Of a stretch of 64,000 bases of DNA, positions 60,510 to 64,000 are shown piece after piece. The DNA comes from Odiellus spinosus. Lineage: Eukaryota > Arthropoda > Arachnida > Opiliones > Phalangiidae. Under the pieces are notes generated by a model that did not search any database, had not been told where the DNA came from, and worked only from the letters and a program-made list of their open reading frames with translations. A program made the position numbers and the translations under genes. The stretch is from positions 7,805,424 through 7,869,423 of the forward strand of contig OY987231.1 of assembly GCA_963920705.1 (NCBI GenBank). The letters are read 5' to 3'. The stretch's first letter is position 1, and each line of letters opens with the position of its first letter.

Positions 60510-61490
60510 ACAGTAGGATTGTTGTCGCGTTTGTGTTAGCGGGTCTTAAACGTCTTAACTTAATAAATCCCATGGACAACTTAGATCAAGTCTTCTGGCG
60601 AAGGATCCTAGTTTTGCAGTGTTAATCTTTATTCTTCGTTTGTATTGCTTACTCAACCACCATTATTCGTTTGATATTGGCTACTTAGCCGCCGTTTCCC
60701 CCAATTTAAAGCGAATTTTTACGATAATTAGGCCCGGCGCTTATATTTGATATATTTCAATCCATTTTGAATCAATTGGTCCTGTTTTATATTTCTCGTT
60801 AACTAATAGCGAGAATTTGATTGTTACTATGCCTAGTCCTTTATTATGAAATGAAGGATAATAAAACACGGTAATTGGACATAAAACTTTTGAGAGATTA
60901 ATTAATAAGATCCAAAGGTTGTTATTTTCTTAGCTATACGCCAGGGATTGGGAATTTGCCAATGCCGTGTAAGGAATTCTTTGATTTTTCATAACCTTTT
61001 TTTAGTGGGGGAGTAGAAACTCTTTATGTTTAAAGAAATAGTGCCACGATCTGATGAAAAAATAATTATTTATTTTGAGTGAAAACACTTTCATTGTGCG
61101 GGAGGAGGGGGACGCTTAGAGGAAGATAGAAATATAAGGTTGTCCCCCCAAAAAATTCGCGTACTTTACTATGAATCAGGGCCTAAATATCAACCACAAA
61201 TAACTTAATTTGTGTCAATGCTGTTAACGATCAATTAAAAAGTCCAGGACTAAACGGGTCCCGCGTCTGCCCGTTATATAGCCATCCAATAGCAATCCAT
61301 TTCGATGAGGTTTGAAGGCTAACGGTTTAACGTAGGCGGAGTGAGGAAAAACTATCTCTCCTCTCTCAAAGGCAGCCTTCAGAAATGGGGAGAATTCAGG
61401 CCCAGAAGAAAAGGCTTTTAGCATTTTATTGTTAATTAAAAAAAAACTTAAATTGAAACTTGGAAACTAAAAAGGCAACAGGTTTTCAAT
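60510..61490. other. Intergenic sequence upstream of ELOVL, no features recognised
   Basis: The - strand frame at 61224-61424 has no domain. The ELOVL 5'UTR exon and promoter may lie here, on the - strand, but were not identified. Confidence 0.3.
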
Positions 61491-61494
61491 CATG

Positions 61495-61875
61495 TTAAAA
61501 AACGTATTCGAGAATTTTAAACAATTATTAGACACATTTTTGGTGTTTAAATTAATTTCTAAAGTTTGGTATACGTTCGAATGATTGGCCAGAATATATT
61601 CTGGCCAATCATGTTATTTCAGCCTTCAACAGCGCTTGTAATGTCCTAACATTAAAAGAATAGGCTTGCGTTTGACTCCCACGGTTTTGGACATTAAACA
61701 ACTTAAACATTATGATATTACAACCTCTATTGAAGGCTGAAATAATATAATTGGCCCGAATTTATACTCACTTACATTCAAACATAACCAAATTTTAGAA
61801 ATTTATTTTAACACCAAAATCGTGTCTTTTGTCATAGCAATTCCGAAAATAAATTAAGTTTCCCTTTAACAAAAG
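61495..61875. mobile_element. Family G palindromic element, second copy
   Basis: TTTCTAAAGTTTGG, CAGCCTTCAACAGCGCTTGT and reverse arms as at 43355. An inner perfect palindrome GGCCAGAATATATTCTGGCC lies at about 61588. Confidence 0.75.
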
Positions 61876-61906
61876 CCCGTGAGTTTAGTTTTCCTGTATG
61901 GTATCA

Positions 61907-62340
61907 TTAAAGATAGAATGCAACCTCATAACAAGTGATTTTTTTTATCGATTCCTTATCGTTTAAATAGGCCTAATCCACCGATAAAAAGTTTACAAAA
62001 CAAATATTAAACTAGAAACTTACCCGGAAAATAGGCTTAGCGGGGTTCATAGAGATCCTGAATTGCCTCCGTGTGAAGTCTAGCTACCAATGAGCAAAGG
62101 CCCGTCGTTCACGCGAGATCTCCACGTGACTTACAATCGCTTTCGATTGGTCGGTAGACCTTATACGCGAGGAAATTAGGATCTTCATGAATCCCGCTAA
62201 ACCTATTTTCCGGGCAAGTTTTAAATTTATTTCTAGTTTAATATTTGTCTCGTAATTGTTTTCACTAGTGGATTAGGAATATTTTAACAATAAGGAATCG
62301 ATAAAAAATCACTTGTGGTTGGGTTGCATTCTCCCTTTAA
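61907..62340. mobile_element. TTAA family A palindromic element, complete
   Basis: TTAA at 61907-61910 and 62337-62340; ends AGATAGAATGCAACC and GGTTGCATTCTCCCT. Confidence 0.87.
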
Positions 62341-63360
62341 TGGCTAAAATACAGAATACATATCTGGCAAAAGAACCGAAATTTTATGGGAAATCCATAA
62401 ATTTTGTTTATCCTTGAAGTATTTAAATAAAACAATATAAACATAAACAATGAAGTGTTAAATTGTTCTTCCAAATGTTGTGTAGTATAAACCTCTGCCA
62501 CGAAAGTATGTTTACCACGAGTCCACGTGCAAACAAAATATTCTAATTGCTTGTATACACAATTTTCGAAGTTTCCTTATAATTCGCAGTTTATGACTTA
62601 AAAATTCGCAGTTTATGACTTAAATTTCGTAATAAATTAAGGCTATATTGTGACATTGAAAACCGAAATATTTAAATTGCTCGTTTAAACAATATTCAGA
62701 GTTTCCTGATAATTTACAGTTTATGATCTAAAGTTTAGAAATAAATTAAGGGAAAGAAAATGATGTGACATTGAAGAGCAAAATATATAAAATTGCTCCT
62801 TCAAACAATATTCACAGTTTCCTGGTAATTCGCAGTTAATAGTCTAAAGCTTCGAAATAAATTAAGGCTATTAGAAAGAAAATATCAAATAACCCCGAAT
62901 TAATTGGACGCAAAATGTTGCTGTCGAACAGGAATTCGTAAATAATTATTGAACTTTTTGCCTTTACTGTATTCCGACTCATAGGTCACCCCTCAACGCC
63001 TAATTATTACTTTAGTTTGACTGGGTCGAATTAAGGTTAGTAGGGCCCGTTTTGTAGACGCCATACCGGGCGTTTCAAAAAAAATAGGTTCGACACTCTA
63101 GGATTATATCCGGAGAAGATACGACGCTAATTAGCCCCCCCCCCTCCCAAATTTGACTAATCAATTAAATGTGAATTTTAGGGAAAGTTTCCTTTTAGGC
63201 CCCGTGAAATAAGGTTTTACGGATTTGGGAAAAATCCCACGTTCAAGTAAAAGTTTTATACGGAAAGGCAACAAAATGCGCGTCTCAAAACCTGAATAGG
63301 TAAATTTCAAATTACCTCTAACTTGGCGCAGCGCGAAATTATTATAACTCCCAAAATTCA
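62341..63360. other. Intergenic, mostly unassigned
   Basis: A degenerate repeat of about 115 bp (TCGCAGTTTATGACTTAAA, CAATATTCACAGTTTCCT) spans 62540-62870. A C run lies at 63137-63145. No gene seen. Confidence 0.4.
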
Positions 63361-64000
63361 ATATCTTAAAATGGTCGTAACCTTTCTCTACTATCACCAA
63401 ATCGTAAACCGATAGCACATTCCGTAGAATTATTTAATATAATAAAATTGACACGAGCCACTCGTGAAAGATTATTCTGCCACTGATACAAATGGAGCAA
63501 AAATCCAAAAGTGACCTCTATCTTAAAATGGCCGTAACTTTTCTCCACTATCACCTAGTCGTAAACCGATAGCGCTATTATAAAGAACACACCCCCTAGA
63601 TTAATTTAAATTAATAAAATGAACATGAGCCACTCGTTAAAGATTATTCCGCCACTGATAGAAATATAGCAAAAATCCAAAAATTACCTCTATCTTAAAA
63701 TGGCCGTAACTTTTCTCCACTATCACCTAGTCGTAAACCGAAAGCACTATTATAAAGAAGACATCCTATAGATTAATTTCAAATAATAAAATGAACATGA
63801 GTTACTCGTTGAAGATTTTTCCTCCACTGATAGAAATGGAGCAAAAATCCAAAACTGACCCCTATCTTAAAATGGCCGTAACTTTTGCCTATCACCTATA
63901 GTCCTAAACCGATAGCACCAATAAATAAAACACATTTCCTAGATTTTTTGTAAATAATGAAATGGACATGAGCCTCTCGTTGAAGATTATTCCGCCACTG
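63360..64000. repeat. 172-bp satellite array running off the window
   Basis: ATGGCCGTAACTTTT words near 63371, 63528, 63700 and 63872. Units share GAGCCACTCGT and GATTATTCCGCCACTGATA. Related to 17690 and 38400. Confidence 0.88.

Overview
This is a eukaryotic, AT-rich and repeat-laden window. The sequence suggests an arthropod: GT-AG introns, invertebrate-type protein sequences, and dense non-autonomous DNA transposons. The clade cannot be fixed from sequence alone. There are no bacterial features; most open reading frames are chance frames inside repeats.

Two genes are solid. (1) A cGMP-dependent protein kinase of the PKG I / foraging type lies on the + strand and fills positions 3008-53283. 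It has two mutually exclusive first coding exons (3008-3291 and 30485-30915) and 15 shared exons between 44130 and 53283. Every junction keeps frame; the two predicted isoforms are 676 and 725 residues. The first exon resembles the vertebrate I-alpha N-terminus and the second the I-beta N-terminus, so this appears to be an ancient two-promoter arrangement. (2) An ELOVL6-type very-long-chain fatty acid elongase lies on the - strand at 58738-59544. Its coding region is a single exon, preceded by a likely 5'UTR splice acceptor and followed by a polyadenylation signal. It is convergent with the kinase gene.

Two weaker coding signals lie between these genes. One is a pair of in-phase exon-like blocks (54478-54588 and 54745-54796) whose translation looks like an RCC1-type repeat. 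The other is a 55-codon open block rich in alternating hydrophobic residues, ending at a good donor (57988-58152).

The rest is intron and intergenic DNA built from repeats. Tandem arrays include a 23-bp unit (3439-4306), a 24-bp unit (5597-6822), an about 30-bp unit with a 275-bp higher-order period (26040-27060), an 81-bp dimer array (32400-32915), a 41-bp array (44450-44915), and a 170-190-bp satellite family at three loci (17690-18690, 38400-38880, 63360-64000). Many palindromic non-autonomous elements have legible target-site duplications: two TTAA-flanked families, several families with 5-bp duplications, and two hAT-like elements with 8-bp duplications. Some are nested, so empty sites can be read directly.

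The most unusual non-coding signal is at 11620-11910, in the giant intron between the two kinase first exons. There about 38 GAA/TTC pentamers alternate at exact 5-bp phase, an extreme heat-shock-element-like array.
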